A stretch of 64,000 nucleotides of DNA from Diaporthe sp. PMI_573 (taxonomy: Eukaryota > Ascomycota > Sordariomycetes > Diaporthales > Diaporthaceae), in the NCBI GenBank assembly GCA_021399435.1, contig JAJTUP010000015.1:1-64000 (forward strand), given 5' to 3'. The notes beneath the pieces are model-generated. The model was not told the DNA's origin. It searched no databases and was given only the letters and a program-made list of their open reading frames with translations. Of the stretch, positions 48,921 to 60,220 are shown piece by piece. A program made the translations under genes and the position numbers. The first letter of the stretch is position 1; each line of letters opens with the position of its first letter.

Positions 48921-51028
48921 GAAGAGTTGTGGGCAAGCTTACATCAATGGCTTGTCTCCCTTGGCTGCCTCTCTGAGGTTGCCCACGACCTTCTGTGCAT
49001 GTGGTTAATTGATTTCGTCTGAGGGGGTGGCTTTCGGCTCACTGCTGGAGCAGTACTGCAAGGGCTGTGGGCTGATGCGCTGCCTGGTACGCCGTTAATC
49101 GCTCCCAAATGCTTCGTGTCTCGTTTTGTGCACTCGAGAGTCGGAACGAATTACCGAGCACTATATGTGCTGCTCGCCTTTCGAATCGTGCAAAAGGCCA
49201 GCATGATGCAATTCATTCCTCGGCAATCCTCAGACGTGACAGCATACCCGCCTCGCGTACGTCCGAAGCCTGCATTGCCACCTGGAATGTTAAGTAGTGT
49301 CAGGCCGCGGTCGGACTGCATGCAGCTCAACGGGTCCAGCTAGATTGGGGGCAAAAGGACTGTGCCGGCCATGCAGGAGGCTCCTCCAGTTCATGGGACA
49401 ATGGGGGGAGAGTGTGGACCGCAGTGAGGCTCTGCCATCCAGCCTTTTCGCGAACGTGGCTGGCAGAAGATCAAAAGCATGTCGTCGCAGCGTCTCCGGT
49501 GCTGAAGCCGTCGTGATCAGGACCTGGGTTGGTTTTCATGGCTGTCTGGGCGGAAGTTGTACGAAGCGCGCCGAATTGGGGCCTATGCATTCTACTAGAA
49601 TCCGCCGGTCGCGTTCCGGTCGCAGCACAACTACCACCGAAGCATTGTGGGATACATTGAAGTGGTGAAAACTGGTCATTGGACATAGAGACATGGCAAA
49701 ATCACACAAGTTGTTGGCACGACGAAATCCGATTACAAGAGACTTTACTGTAATTTTGCTGGTGACTGCCTCCGCCTTCCGTTCGCCGCCCCCGAGACGA
49801 TCCCGTTGTCGTGGAGCCGTCCAGGTACTGCGTCGTTCACCTGCACATTCGGATCGACTGAGTGGCCAGTATCCCGAATTGCTTGGAAACTTGGTGCAGA
49901 TGGGCAACAGACGGGCGCGGATAATCCCAGACATATTCACTTGGCCCGGGAGTCGTGTCCCCGGTGATCTGACTCTGCTCCGTGGGAGAAGGGGAACGTG
50001 ATTGGTTTCCTGATCTGGTCGCTGCTCAAGCATTGGACAGGGCAGCAACGTAAGTGCATGTTGGCTGCGAGGGTGTCTAATGCCCCTGTTCCAACCCGCG
50101 CTTCTTAGCCAATGAACGGATCCCAATCCGACGCTGTGTCCTGCCGGCTCGAATCCTTCCTGCGTTGCGCCTTTTATTAGAAGATCGGGCTGAGAAGTCA
50201 GTCACGCTCAACCCAAGGTGACGTGTGCGGCCCGCCCGTCCAGAGCAATTCAGATAGCTAAACGAGGCGGGAGCTGTCCATGGGGACTTTGTTTTCCGGA
50301 CGCCATACCACAAAGTTCAGGGTTGCGCCCTTCTTCTTGGCTGGTGGTGCCATGGCAGTGAACCGATGGGCGTACATAGTGGAAATCCTAGCGGGCGATT
50401 CCCATTAACCCCGTTCCACCCGACAGCATGATGACAGGCAAAAGGATCTCATTTTCGTTTGCGGAACAGATCCTCATCAGCTGAGCCAGCAGCACACATG
50501 GTGGGATTGATACTTGATTCAGCGCATCAGTAAAACGCATCAGCGATTCCGACCGGTGTGTACTCGAACATCGCGTCCAGGCTCTCTTCGGGTATCATGC
50601 ATCACGACGATATCATGGCCTGGCAGAGATACGAGCCGACGTGCGTTTGTTGCAATTCTTTCTTTTCCTGGACACACGTGTTATTATTGCAGATACTGGT
50701 TTATTCCGTCCTAACAGAGTTAAATGTATATTTTGATTGCGTCGAACGGAAATCAATTAACCATCCTCTGCATCCGCTAATGGTCAGCCCCTTCCAGGGC
50801 ACGATGCCAGAACTCTGCCCTCCAAGGCCATGGTCCAGGTCGCTCGAGCTTCACGCCGTCAATGGCACCGCGCTGCGAGATTCTTGCCCCGGCCATGGAA
50901 CCTCGGTGTCGTATTGTACAAAACCCATACCGGTGTGCCGTCAGTTGTGACCATGAACTGACGCGGATGGTTGGGCTGCTTGGTATACACGGATATCCTA
51001 CCAGTAGGACAACCTTTTCGCCTCGATT
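48921..51028. other. Intergenic region between convergent PRP3 and the zinc-finger gene
   Basis: 2.1 kb with no recognisable gene. Overlapping open frames on both strands (the longest at 49,536-50,126, minus, 196 residues) show no domain and no intron logic. Presumably 3' flanks and neutral sequence. Confidence 0.45.
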
Positions 51029-52298
51029 TCATCTTGCCCACGAGTAGTTCGAATTCATGTCAGACGAGCCCCGATTCAATGGTGGCATCGTCAGAGGGGG
51101 CAGGGTGCGAGAGTCGTTATCCTCGTCGCTGGGGGCACGCAAATCCAAGGTGCCGATATCGAATCTCTTGGAGCAGCCATCATCCATGTGTCTATATGGG
51201 GGGACAGGGGTCAGCGTCAGATTCTGTGCAGATTCGGCGTGTCACCTGAACATACCTTCGTAATGTGTCTTTGCGGGCAAACATGCGCGCACAGTAGTCG
51301 CACTTGTGGTTACGCTCCTTCACGTGCACACTCTGGTGATGCCTCTGCAGGTCCGTCTTGCGCACGAACTTCTTGGTACAGGCTTCGACCTGGCAAGGAA
51401 AGTGGTACTCGCGCTTGTCATCGTGTGTTTCCATGTGGGCCTTGAAGTTATAGCTGCGGCTGAACAGCTTGCCACACCCTTCCACATCGCATTGAAAGTT
51501 GGCCTCCTCCTTGGTCGTGAGCTTCCTCGGTGCCCGTTTCGATCTACTTCCGATCCGCCCGGGCCCCCTCGCCTCTTGCTGCCCAAACACGGCAGCTGGC
51601 GACTGGCTGCCCGCGGTCAAGTAGAAACGGTCCTGCTCCATAGGGTACTCATCCGGTTTGGTCCAGGCCGTCACGGGGCCTTCTGATGGGTATCCGCTAG
51701 ATGTCTGCATGGCCGGTTGTCCAAGCGACGGTAGCGGCGGGTACGAGCCCATGCTTGTTGCATACGGGGCATTCGTGATGCGCGGCGACGGGTATTGCGA
51801 GCCCTCTGTGTGGTCATACTCAGATGGTGTCTCCGCCTTTATTCTCGGTGTTGTCGGATTCGAGGCAGCTTGAACGTGTGGGTAAGCCAGTGAGGACCTT
51901 CGCAGGGATGGATCTGGAGAGCGCGACACAGCCATGTTCTGGGGTGGCGTATGCGGGTTGCTGCCGTACATGTCGTGGGGGTAAGAGCCAGGCACAGAGC
52001 CCCCATACGCGGCGAAGGGGTCGTACTCGGCGCTCAGCACACTGGACATGGACGCAGTGGTCAAGGATGGATGCAGAGCCGCAGCGGGGTTCCACTCTCC
52101 CTGGGTCAGGCCGTCGAGGGGGGGAAGTGAGTTCTCTGGTGCCATTGAGCAAGGAGCATCAGACTCGTAAATGGATGAGATCCTGTAGTGCTGCTCCACC
52201 AGGCTGGGCGAGGGGTAGTCCGAGGAAGATGTCTCTGATGGGCAGTACGTTTTCGGAGTGGAAGCGGGTGATCGGGTCAGGGGCGGCGTGAGGTCCAT
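51029..52298 (-). CDS. C2H2 zinc-finger transcription factor, FlbC-like
   Basis: Probable DNA-binding regulator resembling the fungal conidiation factor FlbC. Two exons: 52,298-51,256 and 51,191-51,029, with one 64-base GT-AG intron that splits an Arg codon inside the third finger. 1,206 bases give 401 residues. The first 250 residues are Ser/Pro/Tyr-rich and disordered (MDLTPPLTRSPASTP at the start). Three fingers follow: ZF1 about 268-292 (C-x4-C-x12-H-x3-H), ZF2 about 300-325 and ZF3 about 331-354, the last ending in Cys (RRHMDDGC) instead of a second His. A basic KRAPRKLTTKEE stretch precedes ZF1, and SKRFDIGTLDLRAP follows ZF3. The family name is from memory of the finger region; a different C2H2 subfamily is possible. 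Confidence 0.85.
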
Positions 52299-53705
52299 GG
52301 CTCGAGGCGACGAAGCAGAGCCTAGTGGTGGTTGATGCGTTCGAGGACCGGTTGGCGCGCCAAGCAGGGTCTCCGATGAGTCCGGGGTACGTTATAGCAA
52401 GCAGTATCCTCGATGGGTCAGATTCTTTGTGGGTCGTTGGCGTATGTAAGTGTTGGACAAGGCTGTCCGAGTTGAGGCTTCGCGCAACCACCGTTGGTCA
52501 ACGCAACAAACCCAACGAAGGGGAGGCCAAACAGATATGGGTATGCAAGTAAACTTGAAGGGATGGCCCAAGAGATGACGAACGACGTCTAGCGCTGGCT
52601 TGCGAGGCCCGGGGAGGATAACAACTAAGAAAACAAAAGGGAGTGGGGGCGTGGCGGATGAAGGCGCGGGTGAGGGTGTGGGTGTGATCAAGAAGAAGGC
52701 GGAGGCGGCGCGGGTGAGACTGGATATTTTAAGTGGTTACATCAATAGTCTATTCGTCTCCTAACAGGTAAGCCGGCAACATATTATTCGGAATGGGAGT
52801 CAGACTGAAGGCAAGGATGGGAAGCTGTGCCTGTCATTTGTGGTAGGGCAGACTGGGGTGCAGATATACCGGCGCCAAGGAGGAGGGCTGGGCCGGGCTG
52901 CAACTTATGGATCCCACCGGTTTGTTTATAGTCGCTTGACGCAGACAGAGCCTTGTGTGGATGGGGACTGATGCGATGGGGTTGCAAGCAGCTTGGAGTG
53001 GGAGGGCTTATTCCGTGACCGAGCCAGATTCTGCGAGGAGGAGGAGGACGGGAGGTGGACAGGACGGGGCTGCCCAGTCCCTGACCATACAGGATACTGC
53101 ATGGTGCAATGCTGGCAGCAGGACCGTCAACCAACACCCATCACCAACACACGCATCACCAAGACCAACACCCATCACCAACAGACGGAAAGACAAGAGG
53201 AAGGATGTGTGGGTAAGGCGGTGCGGTACGGATGTGGACATGGACATGGTCATGGACATGGACAAGGGTGGGTGGGCTGAGTGGGCTGAGGAGGGCGCCG
53301 GGGTAGAACCAACAGACACAGACAAGATGGGGGCCAGGGGGGCACCACTCCGACTCTGGGTCTGGGGGCCGCAACATGATATCAAAGGCCATACACGGGC
53401 AACAAACCCCATGTGGAGTGCAACCTTGGAGGGCAGTGACCAAGTGCGCAGATCCTTCCTGGGGCCCCGTTAGTGGTATCAGTGCTCGCTGCTGCGGCTC
53501 CAGTGGGTGCCCCGGCACGTTCGCGGATGACGGCACGCTTGAAGCAGAGCCTCATTTGGCTCGTGGGCCGAGATAGACCGAGACTCAGGAGCCCACGTCC
53601 CAAATGACCGGCGCCTGCCTCTACATGTGCCGGATCTCTTGGGGTACTGTTGCGTTGCAAGACGTGAGCACCCAACGAGCCGGCTGGTCTGTGACTCAGA
53701 GACAA

Positions 53706-53706
<1 letters not shown>

Positions 53707-53755
<49 letters not shown>

Positions 53756-53766
53756 CAAGCAGGCAG
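53707..53766. repeat. (GGCA)n tetranucleotide microsatellite
   Basis: About 14-15 nearly perfect copies of the GGCA/GCAG word, with one G-to-A interruption near the right end. Confidence 0.9.
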
Positions 53767-54901
53767 AAACCCGCTTCGAGCAGGCACCTGCGCATGCCTG
53801 GGCCGGGCGTCTATAAACAAGTCGAACGCACATGGAAGCAAGGCTGGAGTGGTTGCACTCGCAGAAACCGGGTGCGGGTGCAGGCGCATCTGCATCTGCA
53901 TGTGCATGTGCACCTGCAGCATCTGCAGGCCCAGGCGCGGAAGACGCAGAAGACGCAGAAGACGCAGACGCAGAAAGCTGAAGCTGAAGCCGAAGCACGC
54001 ATGAGCTAAAAGTAGTGTAGCCCTATGACATGGTGGATGTCTTGTTTCTCGACACGCCCGAATCAGGTGACGGGGGCCTAATCAGTCCGTCAACAGGCCC
54101 ATCGGATGCGAGTAAGACTGGCGACGACTGCAACGGTGGGGCCAAGGGCGAGCTGAGAAGGCACTGAGTACTATTTCGAGCCTCCCGCACGCTCTTGCAG
54201 GGATCTTTTGCACCGCAGGCGACTGAAAGGATTCGATCCAAAATGAAAGGCTGTTGCATTCGACCCCGAGGGCGAAAACCATCATTTCCAAACCAAGCCT
54301 AGCCCGGCACAACAGGGCATAGTACCTGCGTGCCTGCCACTGGGCATGGAATGTGCACACCTCGTAGAATTGCAGCTCCCCGGGGCCGGAATGTCGGCAT
54401 TCTTGCGCTGCGCCTCAGCCACCGTGTAGGGCCGCTGTAGACACCTCGCAGACGCCTCGGCAACTCCCCATCCCTACGATGAGCTTGAAGTACAGTGATC
54501 TCACTGACGACTGTGGGATTGTGTGTCGGTGCCATTCGGTCGAATGCCACCCGCGAGCAGGGGACATGCTGTGTCGCTAGCAGTGTCCGTGCACAGTGGG
54601 ACAACGTATTTCTGTTGCGCATGCTCGGTTACCTTACCTGGCTGCCGCCGTTGCGGACCAGTGCCAACGGCCCGTAGTATTGCTGATGGGGGTGGCGACC
54701 TAATAAGAAGGCTGATAGACTGGTTCAGTCATCCCGTCAAAATATCGGGCCAACAATTGGTTTGGGCGAATAAGCCTGAGCCATCCTGAAGACGTTACGA
54801 CAGAATGAAGTCATGATCGTTGTAGAAGCCGTGGAGGATATCCTCAGATGACAAAGAACACTGCCCGTCCATGTCTCACGCGCGCTAGGGGTTCATCGCC
54901 T

Positions 54902-54932
<31 letters not shown>

Positions 54933-54964
54933 ATGTGTGTGTGCATGCGTGTGCGTGTGTGTGC
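54902..54964. repeat. (CT)n followed by (GT)n microsatellite
   Basis: About a dozen CT units followed by an interrupted GT/GC-T run. Alternating purine-pyrimidine GT sequence of this kind can adopt left-handed DNA; nothing here shows that it does. Confidence 0.85.
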
Positions 54965-56651
54965 AAGGAGAAATGAGGTCGCCACCGAGTCAGGGCTCCG
55001 CGGCGAATGATGACAGAGAACCGGTGGGCTGGTAAATGAAGAGCTTGTCAGGATGGACATGTTGGTTGATGCTGCATCCGGCTATCTTGCACGGCTGTTG
55101 GTTGGGCCGCTGAAGAGCCAACCAGCGTTCGGCGGTGCACGGCCGCTGATTTCGCCCAGGGCCGCGGCGACGCAGCCGGGTGGATCACGAGTGTGGGCCG
55201 TACGGTACTGTGTACGCACAGGGTACTACTCCTGCACAGAAGGTTAACCCGCGACTTCTGAGGTGCATGCACGCCTCACAAGAGCCGTTGGGAGGCATAC
55301 AGGGGGGCGGGGTGGGGGCGCCATGGCCATCGGTGAGAGCGTATCCTGGTTTTCTCCGGGGTCGCTGTCACCGAACGCTCGTTTGCCTGGTTATGAATAT
55401 TGTTGCGTCTCAATGCCGGGCAGAGAAGAGGTGGGAATTCCTCAGCGCAGGCGTTTAAAGTCAGGAAAGTCCAAAGTGCGTCACTTGCGTTCACCGTGGA
55501 GCCTGCAGATACAGCCGCGCCGTGCCGCGCCGCGTGCAGTGCAGTGCGGCACAGCGATGGTCCTAGACGCGCAGCCGCTCATCTCCATTGTGAGGCGATT
55601 CGAGACATAGGGCCCCGATGGCCAGATGCAAAGCGACCAACGGCTCGTGCGGCAAGAGCACTCGTGGAACATCAGAAGACGGAGTGGCAGGCAGGGCCCT
55701 GGTCAGAACTCTATCACCGGCGCCGATGCTGCTGTGGCCAGGAGCCGGATGGGCGGGGCGGCATACACAGACGCACGAAGGCGCTTGTGGGGGAGGGCAA
55801 GGCGGCGAAGGATGCTGAGGCCAGCCTTTCGAGGCGCAATGGTTCAAACCAACAAGTCCCACAACCGCCAGAGTCATGGTGCCGTGATGCGTGCAGCCGA
55901 CGCGCTGCTTGATACCGACGCTGCAATGGCTCCTTTCGGTGGGCACCTCCTGTGCATGGGGATAGGCGATGACACCCTGGATGATAAAAATGGTAATGCA
56001 GTTGGCAGTTGGCCGTGGGCAGTTGGCCGTGTAGTTCTGGCAGTTGGTCCGTCCGTCTTATTATAGAAGCAGCTGCGTAAAAGTACCAGTCCCGGGCTCG
56101 GGAGGGGAGGGCCAATAAGGGTGTCCTGAGAGGCACAAGATTAGATGGGCGGCGGGTGAGTGCATGGCGGATAGATTCCCAGGAGTGCAGAGCCCAAGTA
56201 CGGGTAGTCTGTACCTAGGTACCTCGTTGAACCGGATCTGCGCGCCCACGTGACAGCGCGCGGGAGTCGGGAGTCGGGAGTCGAGAGCACGGACATAGCT
56301 CCCAGCCTACCTGCCTGCAACGCAACCGCCTTGGCGTTGTCGGTATCGACATCCGACATCAGGGCCAATGTCAGCATCAGAGTCAAAGCCAACTCCAGAG
56401 TCAGCCCCAGAAACAGCGCCAAAGTCCTAGTCAACAGAGCGACAGACGGTGGTTCCAGATCGCCTGGTCCGCTACCAAAGGCCTCGACCCGCACTCTGGC
56501 TTCTTGGTCGCGTCTCCCGTAGCCCGTCGCTCTGGATCACGCACGCTGAGATCGAGCACCCAAGGCCGTCGCCCCCGCCCACGCCCCTCTACTTTTCTCC
56601 CTGTCGCTCGGGCTCGGCCAAGAGGCCTCGAGCCCCACCAGCCCGCCCGCC

Positions 56652-59596
56652 ATGAGGTTCAACATCGAGTACGCACGTGGCCCCCATTGGGAGCTTGCCT
56701 CTCTCGACTCCAAAGCCCGTCCGGTCCGGGTCCCCCCACTGACGGGATACTATAGTGATTTGCCCGTTCTCTTCCCATACCCTCGCATCTATCCTGGTAT
56801 GTGCCCCTAACCCCCCCCCCCGCCCTTTCGTCACACCCAGCTGACACGCCCCTTACAGAGCAATATGCGTGAGTAGGCCCACAGCATCATTGCCAGCGGC
56901 CCCGCAGTCATTCATCACGATGCTGACCCTGCGCACTTGTCTCCAGCTACATGTGTGATCTGAAAAGTGGGCATCATCCCCTATGAGTCTGCCCTGGCCA
57001 GGTAGGACCAACCGCTGACCCCGGGATAGAGACCCTCGATGCTGGTGGTCACTCTGTCTTGGAGATGCCCTCGGGCACCGGCAAGACCGTCTCGCTGCTG
57101 TCTCTCATCGTTGCCTACCAGGTGTACTACCCAGAGAGCCGGAAGTTGATATACTGCTCCCGTAAGCACTCTTCCTTCCAGTCCTCCGCCTCCCGCTCCA
57201 CCGGCCCGCCCTGATCAAGGTCGTCTCGGCTAGGTACTATGTCCGAGATCGAAAAGGCACTGGCCGAGCTCAAGGCCCTGATGAAGTACCGCGCCGAGCA
57301 GCTGGGCTATGAGGAGGAGTTCAGGGCAGTCGGCTTGTCAAGTCGCAAGAACCTTTGCCTCCACCCCTCGGTCAAACGTGAGAAGAGCGGCGCTGTTGTC
57401 GACGCTCGCTGTCGCAGCTTGACCGCGGGCTTTGTGAAGGACAAGAAGGAACGTGGCGAAGACGTAGACCTTTGCGTCTATCATGATGTATTCAAACCCC
57501 TCTCCTCCCCCAACCCAAACCCACCCCCATGACCAAAAAGAAAGAAAGAAAAAGAAAAAAAAAAGGCCGCGTCGCCGGTCTCAGGATGCTGACATTAATA
57601 GAACCTTGACCTTCTTGAGGCTCACAACCTGATACCAAATGGTGTATGGACATTTGAGGGCCTTCTTCGCTATGGCGAGCAACACAAGCAATGCCCCTAT
57701 TTCACTGCTCGCCGCATGGTGAGCCCCTCCCCCCGGAATGCATCACTCCCCCAGACAGCCCTCCACGTGTGGTAACACTGACCTCGTATCATTCAGATGC
57801 AATTTTGCAACGTCATCATCTACTCTTATCATTATCTATTGGACCCTAAGATTGCCGAGCGCGTATCAAAGGACCTGTCCAAGGACTGCATTGTCGTGTT
57901 TGACGAGGCCCACAACATCGACAATGTCTGCATCGAATCCCTCAGCACCGATATAACCGAAGACTCGCTAAGGAAAGCTACCCGCGGGGCGCAGAATCTC
58001 GAGAGGAAGATCTCGGACATGCGAGAGACAGACCAGAAGGCACTCGAGAACGAGTACCAGAAGCTTGTCGAAGGCTTGAGGGATGCGGACGAGGCCCGCG
58101 ATGAAGGCTCCCTCATGGCCAATCCGGTGCTTCCAGAGGACTTGCTCAAGGAGGCGGTTCCCGGAAACATCCGGAGGGCGGAGCACTTTGTTGCGTTCTT
58201 GAAGCGCTTTATCGAATACCTCAAGACACGCATGAAGGTCCGGCAAGTCATCTCGGAAACGCCGCCTTCCTTCTTGTCACACCTCAAGGAGTACACATTC
58301 ATCGAGAAGAAGCCGTTAAGGTTCTGTGCCGAACGCCTGACGTCCCTGGTGCGGACTCTCGAGCTCACCAATATCGAGGATTATCAACCCCTGCAGGAGG
58401 TGGCGACGTTTGCGACCTTGGTCGCCACTTACGAGAAGGGGTTCCTCCTAATCCTCGAACCATACGAGTCTGACACGGCTGAGGTGCCAAACCCCGTTCT
58501 CCACTTCACTTGCCTGGATGCAGCCATAGCTATCAAGCCCGTTTTTGAACGCTTTTCCTCTGTCATCATCACATCCGGCACCATCTCGCCCCTCGAGATA
58601 TACCCCAAAATGCTCGGTTTCTCCACAGTGGTGCAAGAGTCCTACAGCATGACCCTGGCGCGGAAGTCATTCCTTCCAATGATTGTCACGCGTGGCAGCG
58701 ACCAGGCTGCCATTTCCACGAGCTTCCAAGTGCGCAACGAGCCGAGCGTAGTGCGCAACTACGGCAACCTCCTGACCGAATTCGCAAAAATCACGCCAGA
58801 CGGCCTTGTCGTCTTCTTCCCTTCGTACCTATACATGGAGTCCATCATCAGCATGTGGCAGGGCATGGGAATTCTAAACGAGGTGTGGAAGTACAAACTC
58901 ATTCTTGTTGAGACGCCTGATGCTCAAGAGACTTCCCTCGCCCTCGAGACCTACCGTACTGCATGCTGCAACGGCCGCGGTGCCGTCCTATTGTGTGTAG
59001 CCCGGGGCAAGGTCTCGGAAGGTATCGATTTTGACCACCAGTACGGACGCACCGTGCTGTGTGTTGGTGTCCCATTTCAGTACACAGAATCGCGCATCCT
59101 CAAGGCCCGCCTCGAGTTCCTCAGAGAGACATACCGTATACGCGAAAATGACTTCCTTTCTTTCGACGCCATGCGCCACGCTGCGCAGTGTCTGGGACGA
59201 GTGCTCCGAGGCAAGGACGATTATGGCATCATGGTGTTGGCAGACAGACGATTTCAGAAGAAGCGCACGCAGCTCCCCAAGTGGATCAACCAGGCGCTCC
59301 TCGATGCCGATAGCAATCTGAGCACAGACATGGCTGTCAGCAGCGCCAGACGGTTCCTCAGGGGCATGGCCCAACCTTTCAGGGCGAAGGACCAGGAGGG
59401 TATCAGTACGTGGAGCTATGATGATCTCAAGAAACACCAGGAGGACCTGGACGAGCAGCGCATACAGGAACTACAGGACATGCAGGCCAACGGGAACAGT
59501 GGGCTACCCCAGCAAATACAGGCGGAGGGTGATTCCGACAACTACATGGACGATGACATGGATGATGGTATGATGGAGCTTGACAACGAAACGTAA
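56652..59596 (+). CDS. RAD3: TFIIH/NER DNA helicase XPD (RAD3)
   Basis: A 5'-3' iron-sulfur DNA helicase of TFIIH, used in nucleotide excision repair and promoter opening. I assemble eight exons: 56,652-56,668; 56,756-56,796; 56,859-56,868; 56,947-56,966; 57,030-57,161; 57,234-57,487; 57,602-57,718; 57,797-59,596. All introns are GT-AG, and 2,391 bases give 796 residues, the usual RAD3 size. Landmarks: Walker A PSGTGKT (Lys48), Fe-S cysteines 115, 133, 154 and 189, DEAH at 233-236, motif [11 protein letters not shown], and motif [16 protein letters not shown]. The carboxyl end is acidic. The first four exons are tiny (17, 41, 10 and 20 bases) yet rebuild [20 protein letters not shown] exactly as expected of the family. 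Confidence 0.96.
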
Positions 59597-60220
59597 TTGG
59601 GCTGCCTGGAATGAGATCTGGGGAGCGGGCGAGTTGCCGATCGAGGCTCATACCTACACGGCTACTTTGCATGCATGACCAAATGGCATCTCGGAGTCCC
59701 ACCTGCCCACAAACGAGCCAAACCTAAATCGAATACAGTCAGATCAAATTGGTCAGGCGTATTCGGAAACCAGCTTCACTCGGCTGTCAGCCACGTGGCC
59801 ACGGAATCTATGTGATGAAAGAGATCTATACCATGCAAATGTCCAAGCTTTCCTCGGGTCTCCGCTATACAGCCACAGAATCTGTATAGTACACCGGCAG
59901 TACTCACTGCCTGACCCCTTGTGGCGTCAACCTCCTACAGAATGACCTCATGTGGGAAACAGGATAATCTATAGGAGAACCCCTGTAGGAAATAGAATAA
60001 CCTCCCAAAGGAGAGGTAGGCAGAGGGTACGAAAGCCACACGCGGGCCCCGGGATGACGTTGCGTACTTTTTGAACAGATGGTTGTGTTGCTGTAGTAAT
60101 TTATGTGATTTCATTTCGCCATTCCTCCGGGGGCCCCTAAAAGAAAACCCTAGATATCCATTGATAGTGTCTGTCTACAATTACGCCGTGTCATGCGAAA
60201 CAAGATGGCGGTTTATTCCA
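59597..60220. other. Intergenic region between convergent RAD3 and the DDHD gene
   Basis: About 620 bases of 3' flanks. It contains several related words (GGATAATCTATAGGAG, GAATAACCTCC, AGGAGAGGTAGG) near 59,960-60,020 but no gene. Confidence 0.5.

Larger units (their letters stand above)
52299..56651. other. Long gene-free upstream region of the zinc-finger gene and RAD3
   Basis: 4.35 kb between divergent start codons, rich in short tandem repeats. Features seen: CATGGACATGG-type repeats (about 53,230-53,268), a (GGCA)n array, a GAAGACGCA repeat (about 53,938-53,972) with CTGCATCTGCATGTGCATG-like runs before it, a (CT)n-(GT)n tract, and a Gln/Ser-like CAGAGTCA repeat (56,355-56,430). Many long overlapping open frames are a by-product of GC-rich repeats. 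No domain was recognised. Such a length is unusual beside the other intergenic gaps here and could include long leaders or regulatory RNA. Confidence 0.45.

Noticed and set aside
49536..50126. 196-residue minus-strand frame in the PRP3/zinc-finger gap
   Set aside because: No domain or conserved pattern; GC-rich chance frame.
53382..53998. Several long frames across the (GGCA)n array
   Set aside because: Repetitive peptides such as LPACLPAC come from the microsatellite read in three frames on both strands.
55400..56136. Overlapping 140-170-residue frames on both strands
   Set aside because: No domain; mutual overlap is typical of GC-rich noncoding DNA.
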